Assembly: GCF_036568665.1 (NCBI RefSeq)
Contig: NZ_DATCSD010000419.1
Location: 1-7,423, forward strand
Length of the DNA stretch: 7,423 bases
Reading direction: 5' to 3'
Source of the DNA: Ohtaekwangia sp036568665
GTDB lineage: Bacteria > Bacteroidota > Bacteroidia > Cytophagales > Cyclobacteriaceae
Positions 1-7,287 of this stretch are shown in pieces. The notes under the pieces are model-generated. The model ran no database searches and was not told the origin of the DNA. It was given only the letters and a program-made list of their open reading frames with translations. How positions within the stretch are numbered: the stretch's first letter is position 1; every line of letters begins with the position of its first letter. The position numbers and the translations under genes are program-made.

Positions 1-1547
1 ACCCCCATGATCTGAATGCCTTTGAGCGGCTCACCGGTAAATGGTACTTTTTCGGCACGTACCACCTGGCGAAACATGCGCTGCTGCATGCGCAGCTCCA
101 TGGGCTCGCTGGTGGTAAGCTCCTGCACGCGCGCAAGTATACGATGGAAGTTGAATGCAAATTCTTTTTCCATCAAACCATTTGTACTGGAGTCGGTAGC
201 GATCTGCTCCACAACTTCGAGGAGGTAAGCGAGAAAATTTTCAACGGGCACAATGCGGAAGATAACATCGAGCAGGTCGTGCTTCTTCTCAAAGAAAGAA
301 GGCGATATATGTACCTGGTTGTTCTTCTGAATAAAGGCGCGCCACTGTGCTGCATCTTCACCCACCCGTGCTTTTATATAGGGGTGATTCAGCAGCGCGA
401 GCACATGGCGATAGTAAAATTCTCCCTTGCGTATATGCAGGTGAAGATCAAACAGAAAATCAATAAGCGAATAGAACGGTGTGCTTACCAATGGAAAACC
501 CATGGTAACGTTGATGGACTGCAGCGAAGGCGGCAATGCATACAAAACCGGCAACAGCATGTTCTCATCCGGCAATACAATTACCGTACGCTCCGCTATA
601 CCTTTGTCGGCCAGTACCCGTAGCGTTGCTTCCAGTTGTTGTGCCAGTAATTTTGGTTGCCCGGCTTTTTGCGGAACGCCCAGTATCGTAATCTTTTTTT
701 CCTGCCCGAGATATATAGCAGGATCCGGTGTAAACGTGCGACCTAACACGGTATGCTTTCGATACTGCCGCAGAAATGTGCCCGCTTCGCGATGCGGTTC
801 ATTTACATAGAAAGCGTCTTCGTCCCAGAAGATGCGCGCATCGTGGTGTTCTACAAACCACGTCATAATCTTTTCCTCGGCAGCTGTAAGCGCGTTGAAG
901 CCAGCAAATATATACTTCATGCCGGCATTTTTACCGGCAGGTATAAGCTTGTCTATATGCTCGGCTACGTGGCGGTGTATCATACCCGAGTAACCGATCT
1001 TCTCTTCCATTAGCTGCTGGCGAAAGGCTATATATACCGGGTACAAACTTTGCCACAACTCCAGAAATTTCTGTTTACTGGCCGAAGAACTGAAGTCGAT
1101 CGTTTGCCAGAATGCTACGAGAAATTCTTTTTGCTCTTCGGTGAGGTAATCGAAATATTGATCGAGCTCTTTCTGGTTGCTGAGGTCTTTGAATAAACCA
1201 TTGGCGTTTACCAGGTATTTATCCAGCTCATCGAAATCGCGGAGCAGCATCTCGCCCCAGAAGTAAAAATGATCCAGGTTCTCTTCCGAATGTGTAACGC
1301 GTTTGAATACGCGATAGAGCACCACAATCAGCGAAAGCTTGTCCGCTTCTTTCAGATCGGAGTATGATCCTATAAATTCCTCAACACTCAGTATAGCGGG
1401 CGACCATCTTGGTGTATCCAGATTTTCGGCCAGTGCTTTTCGGAAATATAGTGCTGCTCTCCGGTTGGGAAAGATTACGGTTAAATTCTCCCAGTCAGTA
1501 TATTGCTGGCGAATGGTTTCGGCTATATCCTGGATAAAAGTTTTCAT
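1..1547 (-). CDS. addB: AddB-like PD-(D/E)XK nuclease / inactivated SF1 helicase subunit, N-terminal half (truncated by window edge)
   Basis: Reading leftward from the ATG at 1547, the frame stays open for 515 codons to the window edge, so this is a partial gene. The product begins MKTFIQDIAETIRQQY and soon has FPNRRAALYF (about residues 26-35) where an active helicase would carry a Walker A loop; no GxGKT is present. Other family-like blocks are FWGEMLLRDFDELDKYL (96-112), YIFAGFNALTAAEE (212-225), VIVLPDENMLLPVL (322-335) and MGFPLVSTPFYSL (349-361). The visible part ends at GIQIMG, where relatives continue into a conserved GxLETR-like block. In this family a pseudo-helicase N-terminus precedes a C-terminal RecB-type nuclease, which here would lie outside the window. 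Known role of the family: partner of AddA in end resection before RecA-dependent repair. The start overlaps the addA stop as ATGA, and a weak GGGAG lies 11 nt upstream. The family is quite certain; the symbol is by analogy, since Bacteroidota AddB is divergent. Confidence 0.85.
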   Translation of the reverse strand, partial: MKTFIQDIAETIRQQYTDWENLTVIFPNRRAALYFRKALAENLDTPRWSPAILSVEEFIGSYSDLKEADKLSLIVVLYRVFKRVTHSEENLDHFYFWGEMLLRDFDELDKYLVNANGLFKDLSNQKELDQYFDYLTEEQKEFLVAFWQTIDFSSSASKQKFLELWQSLYPVYIAFRQQLMEEKIGYSGMIHRHVAEHIDKLIPAGKNAGMKYIFAGFNALTAAEEKIMTWFVEHHDARIFWDEDAFYVNEPHREAGTFLRQYRKHTVLGRTFTPDPAIYLGQEKKITILGVPQKAGQPKLLAQQLEATLRVLADKGIAERTVIVLPDENMLLPVLYALPPSLQSINVTMGFPLVSTPFYSLIDFLFDLHLHIRKGEFYYRHVLALLNHPYIKARVGEDAAQWRAFIQKNNQVHISPSFFEKKHDLLDVIFRIVPVENFLAYLLEVVEQIATDSSTNGLMEKEFAFNFHRILARVQELTTSEPMELRMQQRMFRQVVRAEKVPFTGEPLKGIQIMG

Positions 1548-4500
1548 ACTGTTTTACACTCCCGTTCGTTTACATATACCAGGAAAGCTTTTACTTCGTG
1601 CAAACCCATTGTTTGCAGGATGGATATATACTCTTTGATCTGTCGTTCGTCTTCCAGTTTGGGAGCACCGGTTTTATAGTCGATCAACCACGCCTGGTTA
1701 TCCAGTATAGCCATGCGATCTATTCTTCGTTCGCTGCCATCGGGCATAATGAGCGAAGCTTCGCGCTTCAGAGATGCTTCTTCTGAAAAAGCTTTTCGCA
1801 GTGAAGGATGCATCACAATCCAGCGCACCGATTCTTCAATAATCACACTCTCATCGTGCTGTATCAATCCTTCCTTCACCGCCTGCTCCATCGTTATTGC
1901 TATATCGGCTTGGGTTCTGATGCGCGCCATCAGCGCGTGCAGAAATATACCATAGTTGATCTTCCTGCGTTTTTCGGTTTCCTGGAAAAATTCTTTTCCG
2001 CGTGTGCGTATCTGCAGCCGCTCGCGCCAGGGAGTGATCGGGTAACTTTTTAACACCAGCGATTCGCCACGTACAGGGCTGGGGGCTTCATCGTCAATGG
2101 TACCGATCGTAAGACTTTTTCGCTCGGCACTCCAATACGGTTGCAGACTATCGCTGCTTTCTATAGCGCGCATGGTAAGTTTACCGGCATGATTTACCGA
2201 CCCCGATTTTGCATAGGGTGCCAGTGCTATAAGCCCATGCTCTGCGCGGGTGAATGCTACATATAGCAGGTTGAGGTTATCGAGGTATATACGTTTACGT
2301 TCTTCCGTATAGTATTCGCGAAAAGTGGTGTTCTCCAGTTTGCTACTATATTTCAAAGGAAGATAGCCTATATCTTTAAACAACGGTTCGTCTGAGCGAC
2401 ACCAGAGTATAGGCGACTTCATAGGTGGATGGTTGAGCTCCCAATGTAAAAAAGGGATGATCACATACCGGAACTGTAAACCTTTTGATTTATGAATGGT
2501 AATGATCTGCGCAGCATCTACACCACCGGCTACCTGTATAGAGCGTTTATGTTTATTCTCTTCCCACCATTGCAGAAAGGAGGCAAGGTCGCTTTTCTCG
2601 CGCATGCTAAATTCAAGCACTACATCCTGAAACGCCTGCAGGTACGCAATCTCTGTAGAGAGTTTACCGAGATTAAATAAGTGTATCAGGGTTTCGATCA
2701 ACTCTACCAAGGGTAATGCCGCGAGTATATCTTCCTGCTCAGTGAAAGGTGAAGGAACGAGCTTGGCAAAATCTTTTGTTTTACTCTGCGAAAATAATTT
2801 GTGAAGGTTGGGGAAAGCCTGTTGGGGCCAGAGCTTTTGATACTCGTATGAAAGCTGCGCGCGGGCAATCAGGTTGCGCGGGTCTTCCAGCAATCGCATC
2901 GCGTTGATCAACACCACAACAGAAGCTGCCTGATCGAGACGCAACGATTCGTTAGACACTACATCGTATTTATACTGTGGCTTGGCATCGGCCGATGAGC
3001 GATACTGCATAAAGTATTGCGCGATCGACTGCCCTTCACTGTTATCGCGCACCAGGAACGCTATATCGCGCAAGGCTATACCTTTTGCCTGCAGTGTTTC
3101 CAGTTGCAATGGTAATTGTTCTAACGCAAGCTCTTCAAATTTTGCAGGTTTGTTGTTCGGATCATCGCTCCGGGGTTCTGCTTCGGCTGCATCGATGAAT
3201 TGTACGGATATATACCCTTTCTCAGGATGTCGGAATAATTTCTGCGATGCATCGCGATACGACTCCTGCGGAAAGTCGGTTCCGGTTTCTTTACCAATAA
3301 TATTTGCAGCAGCTTCGAACAACGCGTTGTTAAACGTTACTACATTACCGGCACTGCGATAATTTGTATCGAGCGGAAAGATGTCGATCATCTGTATACC
3401 TACATCTTCCTTTACTTTCTCTTGGAGTATATTTAAGTCGCCACCGCGCCAGCGATAGATCGATTGTTTGATATCGCCAACGATGAGGCTTTTATAGTTC
3501 TGTGCTATACCGTTCTTTATCAGCGGCAATAGATTTTTCCACTGAAACCCGGATGTATCCTGAAATTCATCAATGAGAAAGTGCCGATAGAACGATCCTA
3601 CTTTTTCATAGATAAACGATGTGTCCTGCTCTTGCATGACACCGCGCAAAAATTGTGGCGCGTCTGATAGCAGCATCAGGTTGTTCTCGCGCAAATATTC
3701 ACGCAGCGTTTTTGATATATCCGAGAGCAGCCCGAATACATACAGGTTGCGCAGCGCTTGCTCTGCCGAATTATAGGATACTTGTTGCTGCTCAATAAAC
3801 TCTACCAGTGCTGCCAGCTCGCCACGCCATTGTTGCTCCGCTTTGGAAATGATCAGCGAAGCATTGCTGTTTTTAGGTGCTGGCCATTCGGATGAATCCT
3901 GCAACATGTTCATCACGCGCACCCCCGGAAGCTTGATCTCTTCTTCCAGCCCTGCTACATACGAATATATACTTCCCGTTTTACCATACTTGAAATCGGA
4001 GATAGAAAGTCCATGCGCATGAAATTCTTTCAACAGGTTACGCGAAGTTTGCAGCACGCGGCTTTCAAACTCCTTTACTACCTGCTGCAATTTTACGCGT
4101 ATACTTTTAAAGAACTCTTTATTCTCTGTAATGCGAAGTACCTGGTCTTCAATCGCCTTGAACTCTTCTTTAAAAATTTCTTTGGAGAAGTCGAGCAAAG
4201 CCGCGCGTATATCCCAATCCTTTCCTTCCACCAGTCGCTCGAGCGAAAACTCCAGTACCCATCCGCGAAGCTCTTCATCGTCCGACAGATTATCCATCAC
4301 CTGGTCGATCACTTCTTCCAGCACCAGGTCGTTATCTACTTCGAGGCGAAAGTTACCGAGCAGGTTTGTCTCGCGGGTAAAGGAGCGTATCACACGCTGA
4401 AAGAAAGCATCGATAGTGCTGACGGAGAACTGCGAGTAATGGTGCAGAATAAGCGAGAGCACCTCGCGACTGCGGTCGGCAAATTGTTTGGGAGTAAAGA

Positions 4501-4753
4501 TGCGGCCTTCCGCGTTAAAGTCATTTATAATTTCGGTGGCCAGATCTTCACTCTTACCTTTCACAAAATCATCGAGATAGCGGATGATGCGGTCTTTCAT
4601 CTCCTGCGTACTCTTGTTGGTGAATGTCATCGCCAGGATGTAGCGGAAATATTCCGGGTAACGCAGCGCAAGTTTCAGATACTCTTTGGCTAATGTGCGC
4701 GTTTTGCCTGAGCCGGCAGACGAACGGTAAATGTGAAAAATTTTTTCTGTCAC
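1544..4753 (-). CDS. addA: AddA-like UvrD/RecB-family ATP-dependent helicase-nuclease
   Basis: This complete 1069-residue protein carries the full set of SF1A helicase motifs. Walker A is SSAGSGKTRT (11-20, Lys17), motif Ia is MTFTNKSTQEM (42-52), and a VSTIDAFFQR block sits at 111-120. Walker B is LIDEFQDTS (393-401, Asp395/Glu396), motif III is VGDIKQSIYRWRGGD (425-439), motif IV is DTNYRS (462-467), motif V is ITIHKSKGLQF (751-761) and motif VI is LLYVAFTRAEHG (829-840). The C-terminus has a complete RecB-type nuclease signature: GIFLH (935-939), Asp1012, DYK (Asp1025/Lys1027) and QIKEY (1038-1042). Both motor and nuclease therefore look active. The family unwinds and degrades double-strand DNA ends, paired with AddB, which follows with a 4-nt overlap. 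The start is GTG: an in-frame TAA lies only 15 nt upstream and Walker A begins at residue 11, so no other common start fits. RecB itself is an alternative name, but the adjacent AddB-like gene and absence of recC/recD favour AddA. Confidence 0.93.
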   Translation of the reverse strand: MTEKIFHIYRSSAGSGKTRTLAKEYLKLALRYPEYFRYILAMTFTNKSTQEMKDRIIRYLDDFVKGKSEDLATEIINDFNAEGRIFTPKQFADRSREVLSLILHHYSQFSVSTIDAFFQRVIRSFTRETNLLGNFRLEVDNDLVLEEVIDQVMDNLSDDEELRGWVLEFSLERLVEGKDWDIRAALLDFSKEIFKEEFKAIEDQVLRITENKEFFKSIRVKLQQVVKEFESRVLQTSRNLLKEFHAHGLSISDFKYGKTGSIYSYVAGLEEEIKLPGVRVMNMLQDSSEWPAPKNSNASLIISKAEQQWRGELAALVEFIEQQQVSYNSAEQALRNLYVFGLLSDISKTLREYLRENNLMLLSDAPQFLRGVMQEQDTSFIYEKVGSFYRHFLIDEFQDTSGFQWKNLLPLIKNGIAQNYKSLIVGDIKQSIYRWRGGDLNILQEKVKEDVGIQMIDIFPLDTNYRSAGNVVTFNNALFEAAANIIGKETGTDFPQESYRDASQKLFRHPEKGYISVQFIDAAEAEPRSDDPNNKPAKFEELALEQLPLQLETLQAKGIALRDIAFLVRDNSEGQSIAQYFMQYRSSADAKPQYKYDVVSNESLRLDQAASVVVLINAMRLLEDPRNLIARAQLSYEYQKLWPQQAFPNLHKLFSQSKTKDFAKLVPSPFTEQEDILAALPLVELIETLIHLFNLGKLSTEIAYLQAFQDVVLEFSMREKSDLASFLQWWEENKHKRSIQVAGGVDAAQIITIHKSKGLQFRYVIIPFLHWELNHPPMKSPILWCRSDEPLFKDIGYLPLKYSSKLENTTFREYYTEERKRIYLDNLNLLYVAFTRAEHGLIALAPYAKSGSVNHAGKLTMRAIESSDSLQPYWSAERKSLTIGTIDDEAPSPVRGESLVLKSYPITPWRERLQIRTRGKEFFQETEKRRKINYGIFLHALMARIRTQADIAITMEQAVKEGLIQHDESVIIEESVRWIVMHPSLRKAFSEEASLKREASLIMPDGSERRIDRMAILDNQAWLIDYKTGAPKLEDERQIKEYISILQTMGLHEVKAFLVYVNERECKTV

Positions 4754-4906
4754 AGGGCCGAAGTAAACTTAATCGGCCGAAGAAAAAAAATAATCTAAAA
4801 GCAACTCTCAAAAAGTAACCGGCAAATTGAAACTTAACTTTTAATTTACAGCCGTGTTAGAATCAAAAGACTGCTCAAAAAACACTATCTTGAATTAAAT
4901 CTGTCT
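4754..4906. promoter_or_regulatory. Divergent intergenic region between the addAB pair and the lipase gene
   Basis: This 153-bp AT-rich gap separates two genes transcribed away from each other, so promoters for both must lie here or within the gene starts. No confident Bacteroidota promoter (TTTG, then about 19-21 nt, then TAnnTTTG) was found. The best minus-strand -7 candidate is TAAGTTTC (4836-4829), but its nearest upstream TTTG is 27 nt away. The best plus-strand candidate, TATCTTGA (4886-4893), is a poor match and very close to the ATG. The only notable structure is the GGCCGA/TCGGCC repeat group next to the addA start, beside a run of eight A residues on the plus strand. Neither gene has a clear Shine-Dalgarno sequence, as is common in this phylum. 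The promoter role is inferred from gene layout alone. Confidence 0.45.
4756..4778 (-). repeat. Inverted repeat (hairpin) 2 nt upstream of the addA GTG start
   Basis: GGCCGA (4756-4761) and TCGGCC (4773-4778) form a perfect 6-bp stem around an 11-nt loop, ending two bases before the GTG at 4753. The loop side can form a competing mini-stem, AAGT/ACTT (4761-4764 with 4767-4770). The right arm is part of an 8-bp palindrome, TCGGCCGA (4773-4780), and GGCCGAAG occurs twice as a direct repeat (4756-4763 and 4775-4782). In the addA mRNA this hairpin would sit on the ribosome landing site; as DNA it could be a protein-binding site. The repeat is seen directly; any function is inferred. Confidence 0.5.
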
Positions 4907-7195
4907 ATGCTGCGCCAGCTTTATTTTATAGGACCGAAGATCTTCTACTCGTTTCCGGTTCAGCTCCTGTTCAACAACATCAAGCGAAATCATGTGCTGA
5001 TGTTATGTTGGGTAATTCTCTTTGCCATGATTACCGGTAACTTTGGCAAATACCTTGGTATACCCTATCTCTTTCTCGACCCCGAGTACTTGAACGGTGT
5101 AAATTTCCGAAGCTTCTTTATTATGGGGCTTGTTACGGCCGGGTTTACCACAGCCTTTCACATTACGTGCTATATTACTGATGGCCACCGTTTTTCTTTT
5201 GTAGGAACGCTCTCGCGACCGTTCTCCAAATTTACCATCAACAACAGCCTCATACCATTCATATTCCTGTGCACCTATATTTATGAGATCATCGAATTTC
5301 AGACGCACAACGAATACAGTACTGCGCGAAGCCTCGCCTGGAATCTTACCGGACTGATGACCGGCTATGTAGTTATGACGCTTATCTTCTTCGGCTACTT
5401 CTGGCTTACCAACAAAGACATTTTTAAATACGTGGTGTGCCGCATCGATGAGAAGATCAAACAGAATGTGCAGGTTACACGTGCCAGTGCCATGAAGAAA
5501 TTGGACATTGCCCGTAAAAAACAGATACGCGTTGATAATTATATCGACTATGATTTCAAGATCAAGGAAGTGGAGGAGACTACTTTCTATGATAAGTCAA
5601 CGATCCTGCAGGTGTTCGATCAGAATCATTTCAACCTGGTGATCATCGAGTTGATGATCTTTATTATCGTGCTGGTGCTCGGTATCTTTAAAGATTACCA
5701 AACGTTTCAGCTTCCGGCTGCTTCCAGCTTTATCATCTTCCTTACCATTTTTGTAATGATGGCCGGTGCCTTCTCGTACTGGTTTGGCGGATGGTCTGCC
5801 ACGGTAGCCCTACTGGCTTTTTTAACATTGAATTACCTGGTGGGAGAGGAGTTCTTCTCCAAACGATACGAAGCTTTCGGGTTGGAGTATCAACGCCCAC
5901 CGGCTGAGTACTCGATCAAAACGTTGCAGCATCTGAACGACAGCACGCATATACAACGCGACCGCCATGCTACGCTGAAGATGCTGGAGAACTGGCGCAA
6001 AAAATTTCCGGCTGATGAAAAACCGAAGATGGTTTTTCTCTGTGCAAGTGGTGGCGGTAAACGCGCTGCACTCTGGACGCTTACGGCTATGCAAGCAGCT
6101 GATAGCCTTACAAAAGGCAAGGTGATGGAGAACAGTATATTAATTACCGGTGCCTCCGGAGGATTAATTGGTGCGAGCTATTACCGTGAGTTGAAGTTGC
6201 AGGCGAAGCTGGGTAAAAATATACATCCCAATGCGGTGAGCCACCGGCAGAAAATTGCTACTGATAATTTGAATCCGCTCATCTTTAGTTTAATGGCCAA
6301 CGATCTGTTTGTAGGCTTTACCAAATTTCAGTATGGCGGCAATCTATACTATCGCGATCGCGGGTATACATTTGAAGAACAGTTGAACCAGATTACCGAA
6401 GAGCTGCTCAATAAACCGATTGATGCGTACGACAGTGCCGAGCAAAGCGCTGCTATACCCATGATGATCCTGACGCCTACCATTGTAAATGACGGGCGCA
6501 AACTATATATAGCCTCACGGCCGGTGTCGTTCATGAACGATGATATTATGAATTTTCCTGCGCATGCATTGCCCAAGATCAGTGGTGTTGATTTTCAAAC
6601 CTTGTTCCACGAACACAACGGTTCCAATCTGCGCTTTCTTTCTGCGCTGCGTATGAGTGCTACGTTCCCCTATATTACGCCCAACACAACACTGCCAACA
6701 GAGCCTGCTATAAAAATTATGGATGCCGGTATATCCGATAACTTTGGAGTATCCGATGCAGTGCGTTTTCTTTTCTCCTTCCGCGAGTGGATCGCTGAGA
6801 ATACATCCGGTATAATTTTCGTTTCCATTCGCGATTCGCCCAAGCTTGATCCCATCAAACAAAAAACAGGGCAAACGATCGTAGATGATTTTACGCAACC
6901 CATCAGCAGTGTATATAATAACTTCGAAAACTTCCAGGACATTAACAGCGATATGCTGATTGGTCATGCAGAGACGTGGTTTAAAGGAAAGATCGATCGT
7001 GTAGACCTGCAATATGAAACAGAGAATTATGTTCCTATACTGCAGAAGATGGACAGCATTCGCCAGAACAGTTCGCGTGCATCGCTAAGCTGGCGCCTCA
7101 CTACACGCGAGAAGTATAATATAGAGTATACCATTAACTCTGCCGAAAACCAGGCGCAATTGCAACGCCTGGCAAAACTCTTGGAAAGCCATTAA
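4907..7195 (+). CDS. Multi-pass membrane protein with C-terminal patatin-like phospholipase domain
   Basis: This 762-residue protein has two parts. Hydrophobic stretches near 30-48, 70-92, 114-130, 147-167, 242-262, 269-292 and 296-312 suggest about seven membrane segments, interrupted at 168-240 by a basic, charged, probably helical region. The C-terminal soluble part carries patatin-type lipase marks: an oxyanion loop ASGGGKRAA (380-388), the nucleophile elbow GASGG (415-419, Ser417), LRMSATFPYITP (581-592), and MDAGISDNFG (605-614), where Asp606 is the likely second member of the Ser-Asp dyad. Patatin-like enzymes hydrolyse acyl chains from phospholipids or related lipids. The Asp motif reads DAG rather than the usual DGG/DGA, and the elbow has Ala before Ser. 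No Shine-Dalgarno is visible before the ATG. The gene is alone on its transcript start, divergent from addAB and followed after 92 bp by a same-strand helicase. Superfamily assignment is good; substrate, membrane side and physiological role are unknown. Confidence 0.82.
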   Translation: MLRQLYFIGPKIFYSFPVQLLFNNIKRNHVLMLCWVILFAMITGNFGKYLGIPYLFLDPEYLNGVNFRSFFIMGLVTAGFTTAFHITCYITDGHRFSFVGTLSRPFSKFTINNSLIPFIFLCTYIYEIIEFQTHNEYSTARSLAWNLTGLMTGYVVMTLIFFGYFWLTNKDIFKYVVCRIDEKIKQNVQVTRASAMKKLDIARKKQIRVDNYIDYDFKIKEVEETTFYDKSTILQVFDQNHFNLVIIELMIFIIVLVLGIFKDYQTFQLPAASSFIIFLTIFVMMAGAFSYWFGGWSATVALLAFLTLNYLVGEEFFSKRYEAFGLEYQRPPAEYSIKTLQHLNDSTHIQRDRHATLKMLENWRKKFPADEKPKMVFLCASGGGKRAALWTLTAMQAADSLTKGKVMENSILITGASGGLIGASYYRELKLQAKLGKNIHPNAVSHRQKIATDNLNPLIFSLMANDLFVGFTKFQYGGNLYYRDRGYTFEEQLNQITEELLNKPIDAYDSAEQSAAIPMMILTPTIVNDGRKLYIASRPVSFMNDDIMNFPAHALPKISGVDFQTLFHEHNGSNLRFLSALRMSATFPYITPNTTLPTEPAIKIMDAGISDNFGVSDAVRFLFSFREWIAENTSGIIFVSIRDSPKLDPIKQKTGQTIVDDFTQPISSVYNNFENFQDINSDMLIGHAETWFKGKIDRVDLQYETENYVPILQKMDSIRQNSSRASLSWRLTTREKYNIEYTINSAENQAQLQRLAKLLESH

Positions 7196-7196
7196 T

Positions 7197-7217
7197 AAAG
7201 TATATAGTATATACTTT
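7197..7217. repeat. Near-perfect AT-rich palindrome directly after the lipase stop codon
   Basis: The arms AAAGTATATA (7197-7206) and TATATACTTT (7208-7217) are exact reverse complements around a single central G, starting one base after the TAA at 7193-7195. In RNA it would fold as a weak A/U hairpin with a short loop; in DNA it has the symmetry of an operator for a dimeric regulator. There is no U tract after it, so it is a poor terminator by itself. The symmetry is seen directly; its role is not known. Confidence 0.55.
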
Positions 7218-7230
7218 GGCATAACCTCAA

Positions 7231-7270
7231 AGCCCAATATCTGATGACGATAGGAATTAGGTATTGGGCT
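7231..7270 (+). terminator. Possible terminator or leader hairpin between the lipase and helicase genes
   Basis: AGCCCAATA (7231-7239) and TATTGGGCT (7262-7270) are perfect 9-bp complements separated by 22 nt. This could be a terminator stem for the lipase transcript, 35 nt beyond its stop. The long loop and the weak following sequence (ACTATATT, no run of T) argue against a classical intrinsic terminator. Its right arm ends 17 nt before the ATG of the next gene, so it could instead be part of that gene's leader. Confidence 0.35.
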
Positions 7271-7287
7271 ACTATATTGCAACTCAA

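Noticed and set aside
144..623. 159-codon open frame on the plus strand
   Set aside because: It is antisense to the partial addB frame, which is continuously open with recognisable family blocks.
4013..4693. 226-codon open frame on the plus strand
   Set aside because: It lies fully antisense to the helicase motifs of addA, and its product resembles no known protein; it is a shadow of the coding frame.
4780..4792. GC hairpin plus A/T run as an intrinsic terminator on the plus strand
   Set aside because: On the plus strand the stem is followed by A residues, not T, and on the minus strand the T run precedes the stem, so neither orientation fits an intrinsic terminator.
4829..4836. TAAGTTTC as a -7 promoter element for addA
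   Set aside because: It matches TAnnTTTG at all but the last base, but the nearest upstream TTTG (4867-4864) is 27 nt away, longer than the usual spacing, and such strings are common in AT-rich DNA.
4886..4893. TATCTTGA as a -7 promoter element for the lipase gene
   Set aside because: Two mismatches in the TTTG part, no TTTG at the right distance upstream, and only 13 nt before the ATG.
6515..7012. 165-codon open frame on the minus strand
   Set aside because: It is opposite the lipase catalytic region containing SATFPYI and DAG; the plus-strand frame explains the sequence.
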